58,827 nt of DNA from Chloroflexota bacterium (GTDB lineage Bacteria > Chloroflexota > Anaerolineae > Anaerolineales > UBA11579): the NCBI GenBank assembly GCA_018662365.1, contig JABJGH010000007.1:1-58827 (forward strand). The letters are read 5' to 3'. A program made the translations under genes and the position numbers. Numbering within the stretch: position 1 is the first letter of the stretch; every line of letters starts with the position of its first letter. Positions 36,962 to 44,439 of this stretch are shown piece after piece. A model generated the notes under the pieces. The model saw only the letters and a program-made list of their open reading frames with translations. It had not been told where the DNA came from and did no database searches.

Positions 36962-37414
36962 ATGAGTGAAGAAATAAAACCCTGTGAGACAAAAGAAGCA
37001 AGGCAATTTGATTTTTGGATCGGGGAGTGGGATCTGACCTGGGCTGACGGGGGGAAGGGGAGCAATACGATTCGGTCCACTTATGGGGGTTGTGTGATCG
37101 AGGAACGATTTGACGGCAGACCCTCGATGGATTTTAGCGGGATGAGCATCTCGCAGTACAATCCAAACCTCAAAAAATGGAAGCAAACCTGGATGGATGA
37201 TGCCGGAACGACGATCAATCTGGTGGGAGAATTCGAGAATAATATGATGATCCTGATCAGTGAACGAAAAACAAAGGAAGGGATTATTTTATTTCGAATG
37301 AAATTTCATAATATTGAAATAGATTCTTTTGATTGGAACTGGGAACGATCAGCGGATGAGGGGAAAACATGGGATCTGAGTTGGCAGATCCACTACGAAA
37401 GAAAAACTTCTTAA
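36962..37414 (+). CDS. DUF1579-like protein
   Basis: A 150-residue cytosolic protein opening FDFWIGEWDLTW (near residue 17) and continuing with YGGCVIEERFDG, SGMSISQYNPNLKKWKQTWMDD and a C-terminal WNWERSADEGKTWDL, the pattern of the small lipocalin-like beta-barrel family around DUF1579. No catalytic residues are evident; a small ligand-binding barrel is inferred. It starts 33 bases after the lipoprotein 36164 and shares its terminator. Confidence 0.7.
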   Translation: MSEEIKPCETKEARQFDFWIGEWDLTWADGGKGSNTIRSTYGGCVIEERFDGRPSMDFSGMSISQYNPNLKKWKQTWMDDAGTTINLVGEFENNMMILISERKTKEGIILFRMKFHNIEIDSFDWNWERSADEGKTWDLSWQIHYERKTS

Positions 37415-37432
37415 TTAAATATTCTATTAAAT

Positions 37433-37467
37433 GAAAACACGGAATTAAATAATAATTCCGTGTTTTC
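37433..37467 (+). terminator. Intrinsic terminator after the DUF1579-like gene (bidirectional form)
   Basis: GAAAACACGGAATTA and TAATTCCGTGTTTTC form a 15-bp perfect stem around AATAA. Confidence 0.88.
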
Positions 37468-37719
37468 TTGGCTTAACCGTTTACCAAGGAGAGGAGCAAT
37501 CTCTTCTTTTTCCCTTGAATAATCAATGGAATGATTATTTAAGGACACTTATTCGCTTATGCGTATAAGCAATAATAGTATAGTCTTTTCTGCTGATGGA
37601 TACAATGACATTTGTCATTAGAGCCTAGGGACAAATGTAACATATTCGGACAGGCGAATTTGTTTTGGGGGTTATTATTGACCATTTTCTGAGGATATAA
37701 TAGAGTCGGGAAACAAATT
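37468..37719. other. Intergenic region with several small dyads
   Basis: No gene seen. Short dyads are CTTGG...CCAAG (37468-37492), GCTTAT-gcgt-ATAAGC-type (37554-37571), AATGAC-ATTT-GTCATT (37604-37620) and ATTCG...CGAAT (37644-37660). TATAAT near 37697 is a possible -10 box for the next gene. Confidence 0.45.
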
Positions 37720-38703
37720 ATGCTGGAAATCAAGGATATCACCCCATTAAACTATGCCCCCGAACTCACTTCGGCGGGTATTAATTTCGTGACAGAAGAG
37801 TTGGCTCAAAGTCAATTTGATAGCGGTATTCCTGGTTTTGATCTGCTAAGGGAAAGGATCGCAGAAAAGGCGGTTGAGCTTGCCTTTCGAAGGCATATAA
37901 GTGATCAAAATATCCCCCATCACCTCATTCAGAGTAAAAGTTTTGGCCCAAATGAGCAACATTATATTCAAATGGGGGGACGAAGATGCAGGATATTTAA
38001 TAACCTTATTAGCCACGGAAAAAATATCACTCAAATAGACTCAAATCAAGCCCATTTGCTTTCTGGAAAATCATTTGCACCTATGGCGGAGGCTAAGCAA
38101 GTTGGTTCCCAGGAAGATATTTATATTTTTACCTCAATGACCGGCAGGGTCACCCGAAATTTGGGGGCTATTAAGAAGTCTGAGGAAGAAGGACAAGCCA
38201 GCCATTTGTTTTTCCAATTTCCCCAAGCTTGGGCAAGACCATCCAATTGGAGACCTTTGGGCCCCCTTGCGATAAAAGGGGATACGCTAAAACCGAAACA
38301 ATTAATTATTACCGGTCAAGATAAAATACGGCATTCCATAGAAGCTAATTTGGTGCTTCCCCCAAAAGAAAGAGTAGTGATAAATGAAGAATTTTACAGC
38401 CTCCGCCACTTGCATATTAATGGGCTTCCGGGTGGATCGGTGGGGATTCACAGCCCTAGCCTGCAATACACCTTATTAATTGCTCCTTATCAATGGGGTA
38501 ACTTATGGGTGCAAGGGAAAAAGATCTTCTTATTTGGATTTTTGAGTCAGAAAGAATTCCTAAAGCAAGGGAAATTTCTCCCAAAAGGGAGTGTGCTTTT
38601 CGGGAATCAGAATGTTTTTGAAGATAGTTTATCTTTGCCGATCAATAAATTACGACCAATGAGCGAACTATTTAGGCGGGCACGGGATTGGGAAAAGAGA
38701 TGA
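37720..38703 (+). CDS. Unrecognised 327-residue protein
   Basis: I do not recognise a named family. It is soluble, without signal peptide or transmembrane helix. Residues about 86-150 (GGRRCRIFNNLISHGKNI, EAKQVGSQEDIYIF, SMTGRVTR) form the most conserved-looking block: a basic GGRRC start and an acidic/Lys segment which faintly recalls a PD-(D/E)XK core, but no full motif can be assigned. The C-terminal part is rich in aromatic and glycine residues (GGSVGIHSPSLQYTLL, QWGNLWVQGKKIFLFGFL). The start has no Shine-Dalgarno. It stands alone between two intergenic stretches of about 250-300 bases. Confidence 0.7.
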   Translation: MLEIKDITPLNYAPELTSAGINFVTEELAQSQFDSGIPGFDLLRERIAEKAVELAFRRHISDQNIPHHLIQSKSFGPNEQHYIQMGGRRCRIFNNLISHGKNITQIDSNQAHLLSGKSFAPMAEAKQVGSQEDIYIFTSMTGRVTRNLGAIKKSEEEGQASHLFFQFPQAWARPSNWRPLGPLAIKGDTLKPKQLIITGQDKIRHSIEANLVLPPKERVVINEEFYSLRHLHINGLPGGSVGIHSPSLQYTLLIAPYQWGNLWVQGKKIFLFGFLSQKEFLKQGKFLPKGSVLFGNQNVFEDSLSLPINKLRPMSELFRRARDWEKR

Positions 38704-38739
38704 GAATTGGGGACAATTCATGAATTTTTGAAAAACACT

Positions 38740-38767
38740 TTGAAAAATAAATAATTTAGTGTACAAT
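38740..38767 (+). promoter_or_regulatory. Candidate promoter of the ssb unit
   Basis: TTGAAA (38740-38745), a 16-base spacer and TACAAT (38762-38767). It would give a leader of about 185 bases before ssb. Confidence 0.55.
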
Positions 38768-38773
38768 TGTTCT

Positions 38774-38960
38774 GTACTGCATAGCAAAAAATTAACCGAA
38801 CTAAACGACTCACGTTTAGAAACTGTCGCTAGCCTGCTTGCCAGAAAGGAGATTCCCATAAAGATCAATCCCCCATAAACCCGAAAAGGATAGAATTTCT
38901 ATCCTGTATACTTTTTAATTATTTTTAGAACAATTCAAAACATTTTTTAGAGGAGAAGCA
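38774..38960 (+). other. Long structured leader in front of ssb
   Basis: No ORF is supported here. Two hairpins stand out: CTAAACG/CGTTTAG with loop ACTCA (38800-38818) and GGATAG/CTATCC with loop AATTT (38888-38904), the second followed by TGTATACTTTTTAATTATTTTT, which could be a terminator or a second promoter. The region may be a regulatory leader or a small RNA; neither matches a family I know. Confidence 0.4.
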
Positions 38961-39383
38961 ATGTCATACCAAAAACTCGTAATTGTCGGAAATTTAGGCC
39001 GGGATCCAGAAATGAAGTACACCCCGGGCGGCCAAGCGGTGACAAATTTTAATTTGGCAAGCAACCGCCAATATACTACATCGAATGGTGAAAAAGTAAA
39101 AGAAACCACTTGGTTCAGGGTTGCAGCTTGGGGACGCCAGGCAGAAACCTGCAACCAATATTTAAAAACAGGAAGCCAAGTATTAGTTGAAGGGCGGTTG
39201 ACCCCAGATAAAGAAACTGGTGGACCAAAGATATGGTCCCGGCAAGATGGCACCAGCGGCGCTTCCTACGAAGTGACGGCTGAACGAGTGGTCTTCCTCA
39301 CTAGTCGCGATGAGCAATCTGGCGGATATTCCCAGGGCGAAGCCAGCCACCAAATAGCAGAGGATGATGACATCCCCTTTTAA
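38961..39383 (+). CDS. ssb: Single-stranded DNA-binding protein
   Basis: Binds ssDNA in replication, recombination and repair; 140 residues. An OB fold (YQKLVIVGNLGRDPEMKYTPGGQAVTNFNLA at residues 3-33, WFRVAAWGRQAE near 53) is followed by a short linker and the acidic tail DDDIPF, which recruits partner proteins. The start has AGAGGAG seven bases upstream. It heads a run of genes for DNA/RNA handling and is not next to rpsF/rpsR as in many Firmicutes. Confidence 0.96.
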   Translation: MSYQKLVIVGNLGRDPEMKYTPGGQAVTNFNLASNRQYTTSNGEKVKETTWFRVAAWGRQAETCNQYLKTGSQVLVEGRLTPDKETGGPKIWSRQDGTSGASYEVTAERVVFLTSRDEQSGGYSQGEASHQIAEDDDIPF

Positions 39384-39399
39384 TCCATAGGAAATAAAT

Positions 39400-39750
39400 A
39401 TGACTGAGGAATCAAAACCAAAGAAAAAACTCCCTCAAGCAAGACTGAGGGTACCTAAAGATTTGAATGTGGCTTATGCAAATTTAGTGCGGATTGCCCA
39501 TACACCCTCTGAATTGATGTTCGATTTCGGCAGGTATTTACCAGGAGATCCAGGAGCGGAGGTGGTTTCAAGAGTTTTAATGTCCCCTCTGGGTGCTAAG
39601 TTGTTATTGCAAGCCCTAACTGAGAATATAGCGAAATATGAAACTGCATTTGGAGAGATCCCCGTGCCTAAAAAGCATACTTTAGCTGACTCTTTATTTC
39701 GTCCACCGCCAATTAACCCCGAGGAAACCCCTGAGGGAGATAAAAAATAA
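39400..39750 (+). CDS. DUF3467-family protein
   Basis: A 116-residue protein. ARLRVPKDLNVAYANLVRIAHTPSELMFDFG and SRVLMSPLGAKLLLQALTENIAKYE match the DUF3467 core, a small beta-strand/helix protein found across bacteria with no established function. Pro/Lys-rich tails flank it. It starts 16 bases after ssb and its TAA overlaps the ATG of the next gene (TAATG), indicating coupling with the translin homologue. Confidence 0.82.
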   Translation: MTEESKPKKKLPQARLRVPKDLNVAYANLVRIAHTPSELMFDFGRYLPGDPGAEVVSRVLMSPLGAKLLLQALTENIAKYETAFGEIPVPKKHTLADSLFRPPPINPEETPEGDKK

Positions 39751-40391
39751 TGGATCATTTAGATTCGATAGCCGAAGAAATTAGAGCGTCCTTCGACGCG
39801 CTCACAGCTGCACGTGATAATGCCTTAACCCAAGCGCGCGCCTTGACGAGACATTGCGCACATGCGATTCGCGCCGTACACCGTGAAGATCACGAAAAAG
39901 CAGACCAGGAACTTGGCGAAGCCCAGAACTTGGCAAAGTCTTTACGCGAGGATTTGGTGGATTATCCTAATTTGTATTTTTCTGGCTATTCACAAGATGC
40001 ATTGAAAGAGTTCGCTGAAGCAAAGATCGTGCACGCCCTGGTGAATAATCAAACGCTACCCTCGCCCGCCGACCTTGGATTGGAAAATAATACTTATCTG
40101 AAGGGATTGGCTGAAGTGGTGGGGGAACTTCGTCGGAGAATATTGGATATCTTGAGACATGGTCATTCGGATGAGGTGGAACGATTACTTCAACACATGG
40201 AAGATATTTATGCCATCTTGGTGACGATGGATTATCCGGACGCAGTGACCCATGGATTGAGAAGATTGACTGATATTGCCAGATCGATCATTGAACGCAC
40301 GCGCGGTGACATCACACTAAGTCTTAGGCAGGAAAAACTAGAACAAACCTTGAGAGAAGTCGAACAACGCATCATCGGGAACGGGGAGTAG
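39750..40391 (+). CDS. Translin-family protein (COG2178-like), predicted nucleic-acid binding
   Basis: A 213-residue, mostly helical protein. The C-terminal half carries the translin signature: NTYLKGLAEVVGELRRRILDIL (residues about 118-139), a helix with YAILVTMDYPDA, then LRRLTDIARSIIERTRGDIT (about 170-189), where eukaryotic translin and TRAX have LR-K-D--R--IE--RGD. Translin proteins bind RNA or ssDNA as ring-shaped oligomers and TRAX is the catalytic RNase partner of C3PO. The catalytic acidic residues of TRAX are not confidently placed: the E-x-x-E-like positions LEQTLREVEQ lie outside the core. Translin homologues are common in archaea but unusual in bacteria. Translation is coupled to the upstream gene; the Cas4-like ORF follows at once. 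Confidence 0.75.
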   Translation: MDHLDSIAEEIRASFDALTAARDNALTQARALTRHCAHAIRAVHREDHEKADQELGEAQNLAKSLREDLVDYPNLYFSGYSQDALKEFAEAKIVHALVNNQTLPSPADLGLENNTYLKGLAEVVGELRRRILDILRHGHSDEVERLLQHMEDIYAILVTMDYPDAVTHGLRRLTDIARSIIERTRGDITLSLRQEKLEQTLREVEQRIIGNGE

Positions 40392-40396
40392 TTTTT

Positions 40397-40627
40397 TTGC
40401 CAAGGACAATCAGAGCCTCAGAGATCGGTACCTATTTGTTTTGCCATAAGGCATGGAAATATCAACGCGAAAATATGAAATCAGATAATCAAGCGGAAAT
40501 GCAAGCCGGGACCGCTCTACATTTTGCTCATGGCCGTAAGGTCATTGCAATTGGGTTTACGCGAATTTTGGCAATCTTATTTCTGGTTGCTGCGGTGATT
40601 ACTTTTGGATTAAGTATTCTTCCCTGA
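40397..40627 (+). CDS. Cas4-like nuclease, N-terminal half (split gene), membrane-anchored
   Basis: A 76-residue ORF beginning with TTG at 40397 behind GGGGAG (eight bases). It holds what in Cas4/Dna2-type nucleases is the N-terminus: RASEIGTYLFCHKAWKYQRE with Cys16, the lone first ligand of the 4Fe-4S cluster, and the GxxxH motif in GTALH (Gly38, His42). A transmembrane helix at about 52-74 ends the protein. The rest of the domain is encoded by the next ORF in another frame. The ORF stops with TGA at 40625-40627, and the frame of the next ORF has its own TAA at 40636-40638, so a single base change would not fuse them. Confidence 0.72.
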   Translation: MPRTIRASEIGTYLFCHKAWKYQRENMKSDNQAEMQAGTALHFAHGRKVIAIGFTRILAILFLVAAVITFGLSILP

Positions 40628-40641
40628 GTAATTCATAAAAT

Positions 40642-41154
40642 ATGCAGCTGCTTTTATCAATCCTGCTTTTGATTCTTGCCGTGTTTTTTTTATTGCGGTC
40701 GGTAACTTTACAAAAAGAAAGTGGTCTGCCTGCTGGCAAGGTGATCTACACGGACACGAAGGAATGGGGAGCTAGTGATGAGGTCTTATATGATCCCTCT
40801 TTAGGTCTTTCTGGGAAACCCGATTATCTGATACGAAAGGATGAAGAGATCATTCCGGTCGAAGTAAAGACGGGACGAGTACCTAACGCTCCATATGATT
40901 CTCATATTTTTCAATTGGCCGCTTACTGCTACCTGGTAGAAAAAACGATAGGAATGCGTCCACCCCATGGCATCATTCATTATGGCAAACGAAGTTTCAC
41001 TGTAGCGTACACGAAGAAACTTGAATCAGCTCTGCTGGATCTTGTCGGCGAAATACGAATCTCTGATCGAAAAAAGAGCCTTAATCGCTCACATGATCAG
41101 GCTAGAAGATGTGCAGGATGCGGATTTTCTGGGATATGTGATCAAAAAATTTAA
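40642..41154 (+). CDS. Cas4-like PD-(D/E)XK nuclease, C-terminal half (split gene), membrane-anchored
   Basis: A 170-residue protein. A transmembrane helix at residues 2-22 is followed by the nuclease core: KPD with Asp61, the PVEVKTGR motif with Glu74 and Lys76, and QLAAY (Gln91, Tyr95), which are the PD-(D/E)XK and QxxxY motifs of the RecB/Cas4 group. Three cysteines, 157, 160 and 166 in RCAGCGFSGIC, complete the iron-sulfur set whose first Cys lies in the upstream ORF. A membrane-tethered exonuclease on ssDNA or frayed ends is the inferred activity. No cas1, cas2 or CRISPR array is nearby. No Shine-Dalgarno is seen; the ATG lies 14 bases after the upstream stop, so reinitiation is likely. 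Confidence 0.78.
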   Translation: MQLLLSILLLILAVFFLLRSVTLQKESGLPAGKVIYTDTKEWGASDEVLYDPSLGLSGKPDYLIRKDEEIIPVEVKTGRVPNAPYDSHIFQLAAYCYLVEKTIGMRPPHGIIHYGKRSFTVAYTKKLESALLDLVGEIRISDRKKSLNRSHDQARRCAGCGFSGICDQKI

Positions 41155-41178
41155 GTATTTTCTGGTTCTTGATTAGCG

Positions 41179-41184
41179 TATAAT
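41179..41184 (+). promoter_or_regulatory. Leaderless-type -10 element of nadK
   Basis: A perfect TATAAT ends six bases before the nadK ATG (41191); no Shine-Dalgarno can be present in that gap. The -35 region is poor. Confidence 0.55.
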
Positions 41185-41190
41185 AACCTT

Positions 41191-42066
41191 ATGACTTTAG
41201 AAAACAAAGAGATCAAATCGATTGCGATCATTGCCCACCCAAATGTGGATGAAGCCGCGGGGGAAGCCCAAAAAGTAGCTGCATATTTGGAACATCATCA
41301 GGTTAAATCCGCGACTGGATTTTTGGATGATGAAGGGCTGAGAAATCGCATCAAGAATAATGAATTTGATTTAGTAATCACCCTAGGTGGGGATGGCACG
41401 GTTCTTAGAGCAGGTCATTTATGTGCCCCCTGCAATGTACCCATATTGGCGATCAACCATGGGCGATTTGGATTTTTGATCGAGGTCCCCTCTAATGAAT
41501 GGGAACCTTATTTGGAAAACCTTTTTTCTGGAAATTATTGGCTAGAAAAACGAATGATGCTCCAGACCAAAATTGTTCGAAACAATAAGAGCATTGGAGA
41601 ATGGGAAGTATTAAATGAGGCAGTTATTGGGCGAGGTCGTTCTGTGAGACCCGTTCATTTAACAACAAGTCTGGATGGACACCCGCTTACTACTTATGTG
41701 ACTGATGCTTTGATCGTTGCAACGCCCACAGGCTCTACTGCATACGCATTGGCGGCCGGGGGTCCGGTTTTACCTCCTGAATTACGAAACATATTGCTTA
41801 TTCCAGTGGCTCCCCACCTTTCAATGGATAGAGCTATCGTTTTGGCGGAAGGATCAAAGGTCTGCATACAACATCAAACAGATCATGAAGCCGTGCTAAG
41901 TGTGGATGGGCAGGAACCCATGGATTTGGAGGATGGGGATGAAGTAGAGGTGTTTGCCAGCAAACACACTTTGCAATTTGTGCGTTTTCAAAAAGCTGGC
42001 TATTTCTATAGGAATATTATTTCATTAATGGATCAAAACCCATCTGCTGGAGTAATAAATAAATGA
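41191..42066 (+). CDS. nadK: NAD kinase
   Basis: Phosphorylates NAD to NADP with ATP or polyphosphate; 291 residues. The GGDGT motif with catalytic Asp lies near residue 69 (ITLGGDGTVLRA), followed by INHGRFGFLIEV, LNEAVIGRG near 150, and VATPTGSTAYALAAGGPV near 175, all diagnostic. The start lies directly behind TATAAT, so this gene may have its own leaderless transcript inside the ssb-recN run. The last codons overlap the next gene (ATGA). Confidence 0.96.
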   Translation: MTLENKEIKSIAIIAHPNVDEAAGEAQKVAAYLEHHQVKSATGFLDDEGLRNRIKNNEFDLVITLGGDGTVLRAGHLCAPCNVPILAINHGRFGFLIEVPSNEWEPYLENLFSGNYWLEKRMMLQTKIVRNNKSIGEWEVLNEAVIGRGRSVRPVHLTTSLDGHPLTTYVTDALIVATPTGSTAYALAAGGPVLPPELRNILLIPVAPHLSMDRAIVLAEGSKVCIQHQTDHEAVLSVDGQEPMDLEDGDEVEVFASKHTLQFVRFQKAGYFYRNIISLMDQNPSAGVINK

Positions 42067-42578
42067 CAGAACCAACTACCTATTGTCACAACCACCCTGG
42101 TAAAGAAACCGGGTTGCGATGTAACCGTTGTGATAAGTATATTTGCGCTCAATGTGCTGTGCATACCCCAACCGGGTATCGATGCAAAGAATGCAACCGC
42201 GAAATGGGGAAAAAGTTTAACACCGCCCAGGTTCAGGATTATATTTTAGTATTTATCGTCGCGGCTGTACTCTCATATCTCGGAAGTTATCTCACCAGAA
42301 TTGTAGGGTTTTTCATTTTTTTCATCGCTCCTGCTGTAGGCGTGGGCATCGCTGAGGTTGTGCGGAGAGTGATCAATCGGAGACGGTCAAAGTCCTTGTT
42401 TCAATTAATGGTGGTCGCCATTGTCGTGGGGGCATTTCCCTCCATTTGGCAAAATATCTATTTCTTATTTTTAGGTGCAGGGCTGCAAGCACTTACGGGG
42501 ATCATATGGCCGACCTTGTATATTTTCTTGGCTGCCTCGAGCGCCTATGCGCGTATCGCGGGCATTCAACTTAGGTAA
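42063..42578 (+). CDS. B-box-type zinc finger membrane protein
   Basis: A 171-residue protein. The N-terminus has a compact Cys/His zinc finger, CHNHPGKETGLRCNRCDKYICAQCAVHTPTGYRC (residues 8-42) plus CKEC, like the bacterial B-box module often placed before membrane domains. Four hydrophobic helices follow (about 58-76, 80-100, 113-130, 135-160). Function unknown; the finger is probably a cytosolic protein-binding module. It overlaps nadK by four bases and ends six bases before recN, so it is translated with both. Confidence 0.78.
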   Translation: MTEPTTYCHNHPGKETGLRCNRCDKYICAQCAVHTPTGYRCKECNREMGKKFNTAQVQDYILVFIVAAVLSYLGSYLTRIVGFFIFFIAPAVGVGIAEVVRRVINRRRSKSLFQLMVVAIVVGAFPSIWQNIYFLFLGAGLQALTGIIWPTLYIFLAASSAYARIAGIQLR

Positions 42579-42584
42579 ACCTTT

Positions 42585-44309
42585 ATGCTGATCGAATTAA
42601 GAATCGAAAATTTTGCGATCATCGATAAGTTAGCGCTTGAATTTGATTCAGGGTTGACGATCTTTACAGGTGAAACAGGGGCCGGGAAATCGATCATCAT
42701 TGATGCGGTAGAGACATTGCTGGGGGTACGCGCAGATACAACCCTTATTCGCACAGGTGTGGAACGTTCCAGCGTAGAAGGGTCTTTTAAAATATCCCCA
42801 CAAATACAAAAACAAATACATGGGATATTGATTGAAGAAGATTTGTTGGATGATGAGAATTTTGTGACCTTGCAGCGCGAATTTAGACGCGAAGGGCGGA
42901 ATGTGGCTCGGGTGAACGGTCGGATCGTAAGTTTGGGAATTTTAAAAAAATTAGGTGAGTATTTAATTGACCTGCACGGGCAATCTGAACATTTATCTTT
43001 ACTGCGTGTTCAAAGTCATTTGACTTTATTGGACAGATATGCCGAAGTTGAAAACGAGCTTACAGATTATCAAAAGACCTTCAAGGAACTGTCTCAAGTT
43101 CAAAAAGAATTAAGTGAATTACGTCAGGCAGAAACTGATTCGGCAAAAAGGTTAGAACTTCTCAAGTTTCAGATCGACGAGATTGAATCAGCTGGATTAG
43201 AGGAAGGGGAAGAAGAAGAATTAAAAGCTGAGCGAACTCGATTGGCAAATTCAGAAAATTTAGCAAATAAAGCCAGCCAAGCTCTTGAAGTTCTTGATTC
43301 TTCTGATCCTGAGTCTCCAACGGCTACTGATTTATTGGGAGAGGCTTTGGGTGCCTTGGAAGTCTTGAGCAGTGTGGACGAAAGCAAAACAACCTTTAGT
43401 ACACAAGCCCAAGAATTATTTGATTCGGCTACAGATTTGGCCCGAGAAATTGGGGATTATCTGGAAGAGATCGAATTTAATCCGGTTCGGTTGGAAGAAG
43501 TGGAAGAAAGAATCGAATTGATCCAATCTCTCAAACGTAAATATGGACAAGATATCAACGAGATCAAAGCTTTTGGACAAAAAGCCATGGATGATCTTGA
43601 TGCGATCACAAATGCAGGAGAACGAATTGAGTTGCTAAGTCAAAAAGAAATTGACTTGCGGGCGGAGTTATCTAAAAAAGCCATACTGCTATCCTCCAAG
43701 AGGCATATTGCCGCAGAAGATCTGAGCAAGCAGATCGAAAATGAATTGAAAGATCTTAAAATGGATCAGGCTAGATTTGGTGTGGATTTCAATTCCGTGC
43801 CAGATCTTAATGGTATTGAAATCTCAGATGGTGAAAAAGTGGCATTTGATGTGAATGGGTATGAAAGTATTGAATTCATGGTTGAACCAAACCCTGGGGA
43901 AGGTCTAAAACCGTTGGTGAAGATTGCTTCCGGTGGTGAAACCGCAAGATTAATGCTGGCATTAAAGAATGTGCTCGCAAAAGCAGACGCCACACCCACC
44001 CTAATTTTTGATGAGATCGATCAGGGTATTGGCGGCAGAGTTGGCTCGGTGGTTGGGCAGAAACTTTGGAATTTAGGTCAGAGCCACCAAGTTTTATGCA
44101 TCACCCACCTTGCACAGTTGGCTGGATTCGGCGATGCCCATTTTAGGGTGAGCAAGAAGCTTGAGGAAGGGCGGACAACAACAATAGTGACCGAAATTAA
44201 AGAGAATGACCGCTTGATGGAACTGGCTCAAATGTTGGGCGATGTGAGTGAAGGGACTTTGCAATCGGCGAATGAAATTGTGCAATCGGTGGGGAAGATA
44301 AAAGATTAA
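42585..44309 (+). CDS. recN: DNA repair protein RecN
   Basis: An SMC-like ATPase for double-strand-break repair, 574 residues. Walker A GETGAGKSIIIDAV lies near residue 31, the long coiled coil spans about 150-370, and the C-terminal ATPase lobe carries the signature ASGGETARLMLALK near 445 and Walker B TLIFDEIDQGIGG near 474, followed by CITHLAQLA. The start has AGG ten bases upstream. It is the last gene of the ssb-recN run. No LexA box was noticed directly before it. Confidence 0.96.
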   Translation: MLIELRIENFAIIDKLALEFDSGLTIFTGETGAGKSIIIDAVETLLGVRADTTLIRTGVERSSVEGSFKISPQIQKQIHGILIEEDLLDDENFVTLQREFRREGRNVARVNGRIVSLGILKKLGEYLIDLHGQSEHLSLLRVQSHLTLLDRYAEVENELTDYQKTFKELSQVQKELSELRQAETDSAKRLELLKFQIDEIESAGLEEGEEEELKAERTRLANSENLANKASQALEVLDSSDPESPTATDLLGEALGALEVLSSVDESKTTFSTQAQELFDSATDLAREIGDYLEEIEFNPVRLEEVEERIELIQSLKRKYGQDINEIKAFGQKAMDDLDAITNAGERIELLSQKEIDLRAELSKKAILLSSKRHIAAEDLSKQIENELKDLKMDQARFGVDFNSVPDLNGIEISDGEKVAFDVNGYESIEFMVEPNPGEGLKPLVKIASGGETARLMLALKNVLAKADATPTLIFDEIDQGIGGRVGSVVGQKLWNLGQSHQVLCITHLAQLAGFGDAHFRVSKKLEEGRTTTIVTEIKENDRLMELAQMLGDVSEGTLQSANEIVQSVGKIKD

Positions 44310-44439
44310 CCACTTTGGAAAACACAAAACAGATTATTATGAGTAGTCTATTTTGTAATAATTATTAATATTTTCTCTTGTATACTATTAAGTGGGAAAA
44401 ATCAAGAAGTATAATAATTAACCTTATTGAGGTGGAAAC

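Noticed and set aside
38774..38960. T-box or tmRNA in the ssb leader
   Set aside because: No T-box core sequence, no tag-peptide frame and no tRNA-like acceptor end can be found.
40397..41154. CRISPR-Cas locus suggested by the Cas4-like gene
   Set aside because: No cas1, cas2, effector genes or regularly spaced repeats were found anywhere in the window.
42760..42773. GGAACGTTCC inside recN as a SOS box
   Set aside because: It lies within the coding sequence and has no four-base spacer between GAAC and GTTC.
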